This document shows, piece after piece, positions 43,764-53,100 of a stretch of DNA of 64,000 nucleotides. The DNA lies in contig CAZQVN010000005.1 in the NCBI GenBank assembly GCA_964596775.1, positions 101,634-165,633 of the forward strand. Reading direction: 5' to 3'. Source of the stretch: CAZQVN01 sp964596775. GTDB lineage: Bacteria > Eisenbacteria > RBG-16-71-46 > JABDJR01 > JAWXBZ01. Every line of letters begins with the position of its first letter. Position 1 is the stretch's first letter. The position numbers were made by a program, and so were the translations under genes. Under the pieces are notes generated by a model, which did not search any database, was not told the origin of the DNA, and saw nothing but the letters and a program-made list of their open reading frames with translations.

Positions 43764-46148
43764 CTACCCGGAAACGATCTGGCTCGCCGACGGCAGCGCG
43801 GACTCGATTTTCACTTCCTTGAACACGTGGAACCGGGCGGCGTCGATCATCGGGGCCTCCAGCGGCCAGATGAGCGTCAGGTCGGCCTTGTCATGAACAA
43901 AGGGCTCACGGTGAAGCAGCGGGTGCAGTTTCGGGTTCATCCGGAGGCTGACAGCGGACAGGTCCTTGACGAGTGTCCGTGTCATGAACCCGGTAGCCCC
44001 GTCGAAGTCGCCGATGCCGATCGCAGCGGCGGCGATGGACTGGATGGCGCCCATGCCGAGCTGCTGCACCTTTCCGAGGTCGCGCACGATCGAGCGGACC
44101 GTCTCCGTGTCCTCGGCCTCGAGAGCGATCAGAGCCTCGACGGCGCGCAGATTTTCGGGGTCGGCATTGTCGGCCACCCCTTCCCGGATGAGTCGTGCCG
44201 CGCCCGCCCGGTCGCCCCGGCTCAGCGCGATCATGGCCCGGAGTTCATAGACGCCCGTGACGTAAAACCGGCTGTCGGTGAGAGAGCGCACCCGGTCGGC
44301 AAAGCCGAGCGCCTCGTCCGTCCGTCCCGTTTCCATCATGAGGAAGGCCATCCAGATCATGGCGAACACTTCCTGGGGATCGATATCCAGCGCCCGCCGC
44401 AGAAACCTTTCGGAGCCGGCGACATCGCCGGCGCCGTAGCTGCTGACCGCCATGTTGATGATGGCGCCGGTGAAACGGGGGTTCGCTTCGATGGCCCGGA
44501 GCAGGGCCGCCCGCTCGCCTTCGAAGTCGTTGAGGGAGCGGCACACCAGGGCCAGGGCCTTGTGCGTTTCCCCGAGGCCGGGATTCAGCGCAACGCCCCG
44601 CTCGGCGGCCTCTCTGGCGCGGCGCAGCGTGTCGCCGGTGTCGGAGGCCAGCCCATGTTGAAAGAGCTGCGAGTGCGCGTCGGCGATGCCGGCCCAGGCC
44701 AGCGCGTAGTTCGGATCCACCTCCACCGCTTCGTGGAAGAGTGCCAGCGCGGCGTTCAGCGACTCCTTCGAATAGCGACTGTACTGCTCCCGCCCCTTGA
44801 GATAGAGATCATAGGCGCGGGCTTCCTTCGGGCGGTTCTGCACGAGATTTTCCACTTCGGCCGGCGTCAGCGTGATCCGCAGCGCCTCCGCGATCGCCGA
44901 CGCGATCTCCTCCTGCACGGCGAAGACATCCTCGAGCGTCCGGTCGTACCGCTCGGCCCAGAGGTGGAAGCCGTCGACGGCGTTGATCAGCTGCGCGGAG
45001 ATCCGCACCCGGTCGCCGGCTCTGCGGACGCTGCCTTCGAGCACCGCGCCGACGCCGAGTTCCCGACCCACTTCGGCCGGATCCACGGACTTGCCCCGGT
45101 AGCGCACGACGGCGTTGCGCGAGGCCACGCGCAGCTTCTTGATCTTCGAGAGGTCGGTCAGGATGTCCTCGGTGATCCCGGCGCAGAAGTAGTCGCTGTC
45201 GGCATCACTCGAGAGGTTTTCGAAGTAGAGGACGGCCAGGGAAGGCTTTTCGGCGCCCGGCCGGGCCATGATCGCGGATCCGGAGGACACCTCCGCGGCG
45301 ACCGCGGCCAGCTCGGCGCGGACTTCGCCGGAGCGCGGGCGCAACTCCAGATCCTTCGTCAGGCAACGCTTCATGAGATCGAACATCTTCTGCGGGATTC
45401 CGGCGGGAAGCGCCTTCCAGTCCGGCTCCCGCTCGAGGATCCGGGCGATCGCGTCGGGCACGGTGTCGGCGCCGAACGTCACCCGGCCGGTCAGGCATTC
45501 GAACAGCACGCAGCCGAACGCCCACACGTCGGTGCGATCGTCGACGGGTCTGCCGCGCGCCTGCTCCGGGCTCATGTAGGGCGCGGTGCCGAGGATGAGT
45601 CCGTCGCGCGTGGAGGACAGGGCCATCGTCGGCGAGGCCGAGAGATCACCGCCGGGGCTGGAGACCGGTGCCGCGCCCCGGGCCAGGCCGAAGTCGAGAA
45701 CCTTCGCCGCGCCTTGAGCGGTCACCATCACGTTGCCCGGTTTCAGGTCGCGATGGACGATCCCTTTCTGGTGGGCCGCTTCCATGGCCGCGGCGATCTG
45801 GCCACCCAGTGCCATCGTATCGCTCACCGAAAGGGCGCCCCGCGCGATCCGGGTCGCCAGCGTTTCCCCGTCGACAAACTCGAGTACGAGGTAGGGAGCG
45901 CCGTTCGATTCCTCCAGGCCGTAGATCGCCGCGATGTTCGCGTGATTGAGGGCGGCCAGGAGCTTGGCCTCGCGTTCGAAGCGCGCAAGCCGCTCGGCGT
46001 CACCGGAAAAGCCCCGGGCCAGCGACTTGATGGCCACGATCCGTTCGAGGCGTGTATCCCGGGCGCGATAGACTTCGCCCATGCCGCCCGCGCCGAGCAG
46101 GGACAGGATTTCGCAGGAGCCGATGCGGGTGCCGGGGGAGAGGTTCAT
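43764..46148 (-). CDS. Cytoplasmic Ser/Thr kinase with TolB-like and TPR domains
   Basis: 794 residues from ATG 46148. The kinase has GAGGMGEV at 19-26, Lys41, HRDLKPGNVM, DFGLARG and MSPEQARGR. Then follows the FlgO/CadC-type domain (SLAVLYFENLSSDADSDYF, ITEDILTDLSKI, VLEGSVRR, LWAERYDR) also found in adenylate cyclases, and at least six TPR units (about residues 440-760). No membrane segment appears between kinase and TPRs, so this one is cytoplasmic, unlike the propeller kinases. TPRs probably recruit substrates. It follows the CarH-like regulator by 27 bases and precedes the ABC-F gene by 33, and the three form an apparent operon. Confidence 0.93.
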   Translation of the reverse strand: MNLSPGTRIGSCEILSLLGAGGMGEVYRARDTRLERIVAIKSLARGFSGDAERLARFEREAKLLAALNHANIAAIYGLEESNGAPYLVLEFVDGETLATRIARGALSVSDTMALGGQIAAAMEAAHQKGIVHRDLKPGNVMVTAQGAAKVLDFGLARGAAPVSSPGGDLSASPTMALSSTRDGLILGTAPYMSPEQARGRPVDDRTDVWAFGCVLFECLTGRVTFGADTVPDAIARILEREPDWKALPAGIPQKMFDLMKRCLTKDLELRPRSGEVRAELAAVAAEVSSGSAIMARPGAEKPSLAVLYFENLSSDADSDYFCAGITEDILTDLSKIKKLRVASRNAVVRYRGKSVDPAEVGRELGVGAVLEGSVRRAGDRVRISAQLINAVDGFHLWAERYDRTLEDVFAVQEEIASAIAEALRITLTPAEVENLVQNRPKEARAYDLYLKGREQYSRYSKESLNAALALFHEAVEVDPNYALAWAGIADAHSQLFQHGLASDTGDTLRRAREAAERGVALNPGLGETHKALALVCRSLNDFEGERAALLRAIEANPRFTGAIINMAVSSYGAGDVAGSERFLRRALDIDPQEVFAMIWMAFLMMETGRTDEALGFADRVRSLTDSRFYVTGVYELRAMIALSRGDRAGAARLIREGVADNADPENLRAVEALIALEAEDTETVRSIVRDLGKVQQLGMGAIQSIAAAAIGIGDFDGATGFMTRTLVKDLSAVSLRMNPKLHPLLHREPFVHDKADLTLIWPLEAPMIDAARFHVFKEVKIESALPSASQIVSG

Positions 46149-46175
46149 CAGGGCGAAGAGTATAGCATCCCGGCC

Positions 46176-47129
46176 TTACATCGTCGCAGCGCTGCCCGCT
46201 GCGGAATTCCCGACGAGTCCGCCCAGAATCTCGGCGAGTGCCGCGGCGTCCTTCACGAGTACGGTCCGCGGCACATCGAGTTCCTCCGCGCCCGCTCCTC
46301 CGATCAGGAGGGTCACGTCGTCGTCCAGCAGTCGCCCCAGTGCATCCACCTCTCCGCGTATCGCCGTCGGGGTATCGGCACGGTAGACGATGCTCAGGGC
46401 CACTGCCCTGGCCCCGGAGCGGGCGGCGGCCCGGGCAATGTCCGCGGCGGGAAGGTCGGGGCCGAGATAGAGGATCCGCCAGCCGAGCGCCGCGGCCAGC
46501 GCTCCGGTCATGAGGGCGCCGATTTCGTGATGCTCTCCGGAGGGGGTGGTGGCCACCAGGCACGGCGCGTCGCGACCTCCGCCTGAAGCGGCGATGATGC
46601 CGAGAAGGGCGGTCCGGACCGCGGACGAGGCAAAGTGCTCCTGTCCCGGATCCAGTGAACCCTGTCCCCACAATTCGCCGATTCTGCGCAGAAACGGAGC
46701 GGCCAGATCCAGCACGAACCGTTCGGTTCCTCGCGCTGCCGCGGCCCGGGCGAGGGTTCCTCGAAGCGCTTCGGCGTTCATCTCCATCGTGGCGGTAATG
46801 CACGCTTCCATGTCCGGTACGGCACCACCGGAAGGACCGCCTGCCGGAAGAGGACCGATACGATCCCCGCGGATCAATTCCTCGAGCTCTTCACGCGGGA
46901 GGCCGGCCACGTCTCCGATGCGCCGTCCTCCGTCCATGGCCTCCTTGAGCAGCAGGAGCCTCTGCACATCGGCATCGGAGTACATCCGTCTTCCCGTCGC
47001 GGTCCGGCTGGGAACAACGACCGCGTAACGGCGCTCCCAGGCCCGGATCAGCCCCGGATTCAGCCCCGTTTTCCTCGAGACGACCTGAATCGGATGCCGT
47101 TCGTCGCCGGCTTCTGCAAAACGTTTCAT
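46176..47129 (-). CDS. CarH-like MerR-family regulator with B12-binding domain
   Basis: 317 residues from ATG 47129. N-terminal MerR helix-turn-helix (RKTGLNPGLIRAWERRY, residues 19-35), then a cobalamin-binding module. W-x9-EH (Trp154, Glu164, His165) and GEHHEIG (198-204) match the CarH/LitR motifs that hold adenosylcobalamin; His201 is the expected lower ligand. In Thermus CarH the residue after the Trp (His132) becomes the second cobalt ligand after light; here it is Gly155, so the light product would have to differ. In the dark such proteins bind DNA as tetramers and repress; light destroys them. The gene is divergent from fasciclin across an AT-rich control region. Light sensing is inferred. 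Confidence 0.87.
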   Translation of the reverse strand: MKRFAEAGDERHPIQVVSRKTGLNPGLIRAWERRYAVVVPSRTATGRRMYSDADVQRLLLLKEAMDGGRRIGDVAGLPREELEELIRGDRIGPLPAGGPSGGAVPDMEACITATMEMNAEALRGTLARAAAARGTERFVLDLAAPFLRRIGELWGQGSLDPGQEHFASSAVRTALLGIIAASGGGRDAPCLVATTPSGEHHEIGALMTGALAAALGWRILYLGPDLPAADIARAAARSGARAVALSIVYRADTPTAIRGEVDALGRLLDDDVTLLIGGAGAEELDVPRTVLVKDAAALAEILGGLVGNSAAGSAATM

Positions 47130-47330
47130 GGCAGGATGATAGTCAAATGTTCACTGTATGTACAGATAATACGGATAGTTTTGAACGAAAAATCAGCGAA
47201 ATATTTATACAAAAGTTAAACAAATAGGAATCCATTCCGGCACAGGCCCATCTCAGGTGCAGGGAAAGGGACAGTCCCGTTCCCGGAACGATGCAGCCGG
47301 TTCCAACCGGCCACAGGGAGATCAGCAGCC
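47130..47330. promoter_or_regulatory. AT-rich divergent control region of carH-like and fasciclin genes
   Basis: Much more A+T-rich than its surroundings from 47135 to 47235. It contains the inverted repeat CTGTA-TG-TACAG (47154-47165), 25 bases before the carH-like ATG, a good candidate for autoregulation by that MerR protein. On the plus strand TTGAAC (47181-47186) with TTTATA (47204-47209), 17 bases apart, could be the fasciclin promoter. Overlap of the two suggests joint control of both directions. Confidence 0.45.
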
Positions 47331-47933
47331 ATGAAAAGAAGGACCTTTCGTACGGCAGGCGCCGCCGCAGCCCTCATCATCCTGACCACCGCCGGTGTGT
47401 CCCATGCCGGGAACTGCTCGAGTTCGAGCACCGAAACGAAGGCCGCCGTCGTGAAGGCGGGGGTCATGAAGGCCGGGAAGTCCGAAAAGACGAAGGACGG
47501 GGCGGCCGGGGACATCGTTGAAACGGCCGTCGCGGCCGGTTCGTTCAAGACGCTCGTGGCCGCCGTCCAGGCCGCGGGGCTCGTGGACGTCCTGAAGGGG
47601 GAAGGGCCGTTCACGGTGTTCGCTCCCACCGATGAAGCGTTCGCGAAGCTGCCCAAGGGAACGCTCGAGAACCTCCTCAAGCCGGAGAACAAGGCGGCCC
47701 TCCAGGGGATCCTGACCTACCACGTCGTCCCCGGAACCGTTCTGGCCGGTGACGTCGTGAAGCTCAAGGCCGCCACGACGGCCCAGGGCTCCGACCTGAA
47801 GATCCGCGCGCGCGACGGCGTGGTGACGGTGGACAAGGCCACCGTCAAGGCGACGGACATCCGCACCTCCAATGGAGTGATCCACGTCATCGACACGGTC
47901 CTGATTCCCGAAACCCCGAAGACTTCCGAGTAA
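47331..47933 (+). CDS. Exported fasciclin (FAS1) domain protein
   Basis: 200 residues from ATG 47331, with SD AGGGAG. A signal peptide (AAALIILTTAGVSHAG) is followed by a Lys-rich linker, then one FAS1 domain at about 58-195 with DIVETAVAAGSFKTLVAA, GPFTVFAPTDEAFAKLP, YHVVPG and HVIDTVLIP. FAS1 proteins mediate adhesion or matrix contact; in some photosynthetic or light-responsive bacteria they are secreted with carotenoid or scytonemin systems. It is in one unit with the DUF4397 gene 34 bases downstream. The divergent CarH-like gene suggests light or B12 control. Confidence 0.93.
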   Translation: MKRRTFRTAGAAAALIILTTAGVSHAGNCSSSSTETKAAVVKAGVMKAGKSEKTKDGAAGDIVETAVAAGSFKTLVAAVQAAGLVDVLKGEGPFTVFAPTDEAFAKLPKGTLENLLKPENKAALQGILTYHVVPGTVLAGDVVKLKAATTAQGSDLKIRARDGVVTVDKATVKATDIRTSNGVIHVIDTVLIPETPKTSE

Positions 47934-47967
47934 CGTCTTTCACTCACCGACAGGGAGGAACCAGACA

Positions 47968-48672
47968 ATGTTCAACCGAATCGTTCTCTCGACGCTCATG
48001 ATCGCGGCCGTGGCCTTCGCCGGCTGCTCCGATGACGACACCGTAACCGGCCCGGCAAGCAGCACGGCGTTTGTCCGGGTGGCCCACCTGTCCCCGGATG
48101 CACCGGCCGTCGACGTCTGGGTGGATGGAACCCGGGTTCTCCGGAACGTGCCCTTCAAGGCGTTCAGTTCCTACCTGCAGGTTCCGGCCGGGAACCGCCA
48201 GGTCCAGGTGACGCCCGCCGGCGCCACGACTCCCGTCGTCATCAACGCCGCGCTCGACGTGAGCGCCGGGACGTACTACACCGTGGCCGCCACCGGTGTG
48301 CTGGCCTCCATCGCGCCGACCGTTCTTGTGGACGATCCGCTGACGGACAAGGATGCCGCCCGCATCCGCTTCATCCACGCCGGACCGGATGCCCCGCCGG
48401 TGGACATCACCCTGACGGACGGCACGGTTCTCTTCGGCAACGTGGCGTTCACCGGGTCGAGGGATTTCATCACGACGCCGGCGGGAAGCTACGATCTCCA
48501 GGTGCGCGTGGCCGGCACCGACACCGTGGTACTCACGTTCAATGACGTGACGCTCACCAGCGGATCCATCTACAGCGTCTTCGCCAGCGGTCTCATCTCG
48601 GGCGGGTCGCTCGGCGCCGTGGTCGCCGTGGATGCTCCGGGAGACGGCAGCACGACCATCTCCCTTCCCTGA
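47968..48672 (+). CDS. DUF4397 domain lipoprotein
   Basis: 234 residues from ATG 47968, with SD AGGGAGGAA. The lipobox AFAGC gives lipidated Cys19. Two DUF4397 repeats follow, with VAHLSPDAPAVDVWVDG (about 37-53) and IHAGPDAPPVDITLTDG (about 134-150). DUF4397 proteins are exposed beta-rich proteins of unknown function, common in Bacteroidetes and actinobacteria. It is co-transcribed with the FAS1 gene and ended by a strong terminator at 48693, so the two form a two-gene envelope unit. Confidence 0.92.
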   Translation: MFNRIVLSTLMIAAVAFAGCSDDDTVTGPASSTAFVRVAHLSPDAPAVDVWVDGTRVLRNVPFKAFSSYLQVPAGNRQVQVTPAGATTPVVINAALDVSAGTYYTVAATGVLASIAPTVLVDDPLTDKDAARIRFIHAGPDAPPVDITLTDGTVLFGNVAFTGSRDFITTPAGSYDLQVRVAGTDTVVLTFNDVTLTSGSIYSVFASGLISGGSLGAVVAVDAPGDGSTTISLP

Positions 48673-48692
48673 TGCAGTACGCGCATTTCGAC

Positions 48693-48731
48693 GGGCACCG
48701 TCCGGATTCCGGATGGTGCCCTTTTCCTTTT
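48693..48731 (+). terminator. Rho-independent terminator after the FAS1/DUF4397 unit
   Basis: GGGCACC (48693-48699) pairs with GGTGCCC (48715-48721), extended inward by GTCCGG/CCGGAT with one G-U pair, followed by TTTTCCTTTT. Position 21 bases after the DUF4397 stop. Confidence 0.85.
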
Positions 48732-48824
48732 CCGGCGCACGCGCCCCCGCTTCCGGCACACGCGCCCCCGCGTGATAAACTGCGGGTAGTCGGCAACATC
48801 CGGTAATCACGGGAAAGGCATCTC

Positions 48825-50099
48825 ATGGAAATCGTCAGCGCGCGGGAAGCGGTCAAGTCGATCCGGTCGGGAGACCGCGTTTTCGTTCACAGCGTGGCCG
48901 CGGCGCCCGAACGGCTGATCAACGCCATGGTGGAGCGGGCGCCCGAACTCTCCGATGTGGAGCTCGTTCACCTCCACACGGAAGGGGAGGCACGGTACGC
49001 GCGACAGGAATACCGGAACAGCTTTCACACGCGGGCCCTGTTCATCGGGCCGAACATGCGGCAGGCGGTCGCGTCCGGCGAGGCGGATTACGTGCCCGTG
49101 TTTCTCAGCGAGGTTCCCGCCCTGTTCCGCCGCAAGGTGCTGCCGGTCGATGTGGCCCTGATCCATGTTTCGCCCCCGGACAGCCACGGATTCTGCTCGC
49201 TCGGCGTTTCCGTGGACTGCAGCCGGGCGGCGACGGACACGGCCCGGATCCTGATCGCCCAGGTCAACCCGAACATGCCCCGCACGCACGGCGACAGCCA
49301 GGTGCACGTGGACGCCATCCGGTTCGGCGTCGCGTGCGACGACCCGCTGCCGGAACATCGCCAGCCCGTCCATTCCGAGGAGGAGAAGGCCATCGCCGCC
49401 CACGTGTCCGGCCTGATCGAGGACGGTTCCACGCTGCAGATGGGCATCGGCGCGATCCCCGACGCGGTGCTCGCGGCGCTCCGATCCCACCGGGATCTCG
49501 GCATCCACACGGAGATGTTTTCCGACGGGATCATCGACCTCGTGAACGGCGGCGTCATCACCGGGCGGCTCAAGAAAAACCATCCCGGAAAGGTTGTGGC
49601 CGGTTTCGTGATGGGCACGCGCCGGCTCTACGATTTCGTCCACGACAATCCGCAGGTGGCGATGCTCGACATCGCCTACGTCAACGACACCGCGGTCATC
49701 CGCCGCAACCCCCGGGTCGTGGCGATCAACAGCGCGATCGAGGTGGACCTGACCGGCCAGATCTGCGCCGACTCGATCGGGGAGCGGCAGTATTCCGGCG
49801 TCGGGGGCCAGATGGACTTCATGCGCGGCGCGTCGCTGTCTCCCGGAGGCAAGCCGATCATCGCGCTGCCGTCCATGACCAGCCGCGGCGTGTCGCGGAT
49901 CGTCGCGCACCTCAAGCCCGGGGCGGGCGTGGTGACGACGCGGGCCCACGTTCACTACGTGGTGACGGAGCACGGCGTGGCGTATCTCTACGGAAAGTCG
50001 CTTCGCGAAAGGGCACAGGCGCTGATCGGGATCGCGGCGCCGGAGCATCGCGAGGCGCTCGAGGTCGCGGCAAGGGAGAGGTTTCACGGGGCGTTCTGA
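48825..50099 (+). CDS. Acyl-CoA hydrolase / class I CoA-transferase (4-hydroxybutyrate CoA-transferase-like)
   Basis: 424 residues. The family begins with VSAREAVKSIRSGDRVFV and has the CoA-binding LQMGIGAIPDAVLAAL and the Glu-bearing HTEMFSDGIIDL, where the catalytic Glu forms a CoA thioester. Further, GVGGQMDFMRGA and VVTTRAHVHYVVTEHGVAYLYG are typical of Cat1/Cat2 and ACH1 enzymes. It moves CoA between acetate or 4-hydroxybutyrate and other acids; the substrate is not resolved. It stands alone, with its own promoter presumably after the terminator at 48731. No butyrate or 4-hydroxybutyrate genes are in the window. Confidence 0.93.
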   Translation: MEIVSAREAVKSIRSGDRVFVHSVAAAPERLINAMVERAPELSDVELVHLHTEGEARYARQEYRNSFHTRALFIGPNMRQAVASGEADYVPVFLSEVPALFRRKVLPVDVALIHVSPPDSHGFCSLGVSVDCSRAATDTARILIAQVNPNMPRTHGDSQVHVDAIRFGVACDDPLPEHRQPVHSEEEKAIAAHVSGLIEDGSTLQMGIGAIPDAVLAALRSHRDLGIHTEMFSDGIIDLVNGGVITGRLKKNHPGKVVAGFVMGTRRLYDFVHDNPQVAMLDIAYVNDTAVIRRNPRVVAINSAIEVDLTGQICADSIGERQYSGVGGQMDFMRGASLSPGGKPIIALPSMTSRGVSRIVAHLKPGAGVVTTRAHVHYVVTEHGVAYLYGKSLRERAQALIGIAAPEHREALEVAARERFHGAF

Positions 50100-50159
50100 G
50101 CGGAGCCGAAGCGGTTGCGATGCGGAACCGGCCGGCCCGGGCTCTCCCGGCCAGGGTTC

Positions 50160-53100
50160 TTAGGGGCCTCCGTCCCAGAGCCGGACCGTGCCGTCCCACG
50201 AACCGGATGCCAGCGTCTTCCCGTCTTCGGACAATGCCAGGACCGATACCCGCGTGGAGTGACCGTGGAGGTCCACGATGGCCATGCCGGTGACCGCGTC
50301 GAAGAAACTCACGACCTGGTCGGCTCCCCCGGCCACTACACGACGCCCGTCGCGCGTGAACAGCGCGTCCGCCATCGGGTGACCCTCGCGATGCTGTGTC
50401 CAGCGGCTGCGCCCGGTCGCGATGTCGTCGACCTTGAATCCGCCCGCAGCATCGACGGAAACGAACAGCCGGCCGTCCGGCGAGAACGAACCGTTCGTCA
50501 CGGGCCCCTTTCCGCGCGGCATCTCGCCCAGAAGATTCCAGGTCCCCGTATCCCAGACCCGGATCGTCGAGTCCGCTCCGCACGAAACGAGCCGGTCGCC
50601 GGCGGGGGACACGTCGAGATCGAGTACCGGCCCCCGGTGCCCCTCGAGCCGCGCCACGGCGACCGCCAGCGTATCGGAAAAGAGAGAGTCCGCCCTATCG
50701 AACGGAACATCGGCGGGAAACACCGCCGGCAGTTTCCAGACACGGATGACGGAGTCCGCTCCCGCCGTGACGAACCAGCGCCCGGCCGGATCCACGGCCA
50801 GCGCGAACTCCGGATCGGAACCGGTGACCTGCCGGCCGACGCGCACGCGCGTCGCGGCATCGAAGATCTCGACGCCGGAACGGAAGTAGGCACTGAGGAT
50901 ATGGCGCCCGTCCGGTGTCCATGCGAGGCGTCGCGCGCTGTTGGCCTGGAATCCCCGTACCGTCCGGAGCGCTCTGCCTCCCCAGGCGCCGAACTCGTCC
51001 ACGTTGGACGCGCAGGCCAGCCACGGAACGTCCGGATCGTCGTCGACATGCGCATCAAGGCCGTTGTCGAGGCGGCCAGCGGCGCCGGTGCCCGGTCGGA
51101 ACGCGAGCGCCCGGGCGCGGGGGATGATCGTGCCGATTCCCGGCACGCTGCGGACCTTCACGTCCTCGGTAGCCGGAGACCAGGCCCGGATGACGCCCCC
51201 CCAGTCGCCGGTCAGGATCCGTGAACCCCCGCGGATCACGGTTCCCCCCACGACGTCTGCGCTGTGTCCCCGGAATTCGGCGAGAATACCGGGCTCCCCG
51301 ATCTTCCAGCGGAGGAGCCGACCCTCGGCTCCGGCGGTCAGCATCTCTCCCGCGATCCCCAGGAACAGCACCGGGCCGACCGTGGCCGTGTGTTCGCGGA
51401 AGCGGTGCAGTTCCCGTCCGGTGACGGCGTCCCAGACCGCCGCGGTGCGATCCATCGATCCGGTCGCGATCCCGGCGCCGTCCGCGCTCGTGTCGATCGC
51501 GTAGACACGCTTTTCGTGCGCGCGCGTTTCCCACCGGAGCGAGTAGTCGCCGGCATCCCAGGAGCGGAGCGCGCCCTCGCCGCCCCCGGTCACGATCCGG
51601 TCTCCGGTCTTTGACCAGGCGGGGAGCGCAAAATTCTCGTGAGCCTTCCACACCGCCAGCGAGTCGCCCCCGTCGGTCCGCCACACGCGGACCGTTCCGT
51701 CGAGGAAGCCCGCCGCGAACCGGGAGCCGTCCGGCGACACGGCGATCCGCGCCCAGCCGTTCCCGCGGAAAAATGGGGATGGCGGGAGAGCCGGGTCGAT
51801 CGGGAGAAGAACGACGCTGCCGTCATTCAGGCCGGCCACAACAAACGGTCGTCCGGGTACGGGAACGGCGCTCTCCACTTCGCTCGCGAACGGCCCCCAG
51901 CGCCGGATCATCTCACGGGAATCCGGGTTCCAGAGCGCCACCGTGCTGTCGATCGACGCCGACACGACCGTGCTCCCGTCCGCAGCGGGGGCGAGCCCCG
52001 TGATCCCCTTCGCATGCGCCGTCCACCGGTCGATGCTCCGGTCGGTCCGGTTCACGAGATGCGACCACTCCCAGCCGCGGAGGTCCTCCGGCGCGCGGTC
52101 GAGATGGCGTCGCGCCTCTCCGATGTTGTTCTGGACGATCGCCGCCTCGGCCGCGGCCAGCGACCCGATGTACGCCTGGTGACGCGCCTCCTCGCGCTGG
52201 CGCGCCGTTTCGCGGAGGGCCAGGCTCGTGATCGCCAGCGCCACGGCAAGGATCGAGACGGCGCCGAGCACGGCCGCCGAGAGGGCCGGGTTCCGCCGGA
52301 TGAACCGCGAGACGCGGTAGCCGAACGTGTCGGGCCGGGCGTTGACCGTTTCGCCCGCCAGGTGACGGCGCAGGTCGGCGGCCAGGTCTTCCGCGCCCGC
52401 GTACCGGCGCTCCGGGTCGACCTGCAGCGCCTTGAGCAGGATCGTGTCGAGGTCGCCGGAGAGGCGGCGCGAGAGTTTCCGCGCCGCGCGATCGTCCAGG
52501 GTCGAGGAGGCATCCCTGTCCAGGACGGCCCGGCTCGGGCGTGTCGGCTCGCGCCGGGTCATCGCCCGCTCGATCTCGAGCGGGGACAGCCCCTCGAGCG
52601 GGAACGGAGGCCGGCCGGTGAGCAGTTCATGGAGAACGACGCCGAGGCTGTAGACGTCCGTCGCCGTCGTGATCCGGGCGCCGCGCACCTGTTCCGGACT
52701 CGCGTAGCGGGGCGTGTAGGCCTGGAACCGGGTCAGCGTGGCGCCGGCGCCCGCCCCCGGCCCCTCGGCGGCGATCACCTTGGCGATGCCGAAGTCGAGC
52801 AGCTTCACGCGTCCTTCGTCCGTCACCAGGATGTTGCCGGGTTTCAGGTCGCGGTGGATCACGAGATTCCGGTGCGCGTAGCGGACGGCGTCGATCACCT
52901 CCAGGAACACGTGGAGCACCGTGTCCACGGACGGCTTCTCCTCGCGACACCAGACATCGATGGGCCGCCCCTTCACGAATTCCATGGCCAGCCAGGGTTG
53001 ACCCGCTTCCGTGGAACCGCCGTCGATGAGCCGGGCGATCGCCGGGTGCTCGAGGTCGGCCAGCAGCTGGCGTTCCCGGCGGAAGCGGGCGAGGAGACCC

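Noticed and set aside
41313..46586. 1757-codon plus-strand ORF antisense to the ABC-F and kinase genes
   Set aside because: It is the mirror of three well-supported minus-strand genes; the product is His/Arg/Asp-rich without any domain. Long antisense frames are common in GC-rich DNA.
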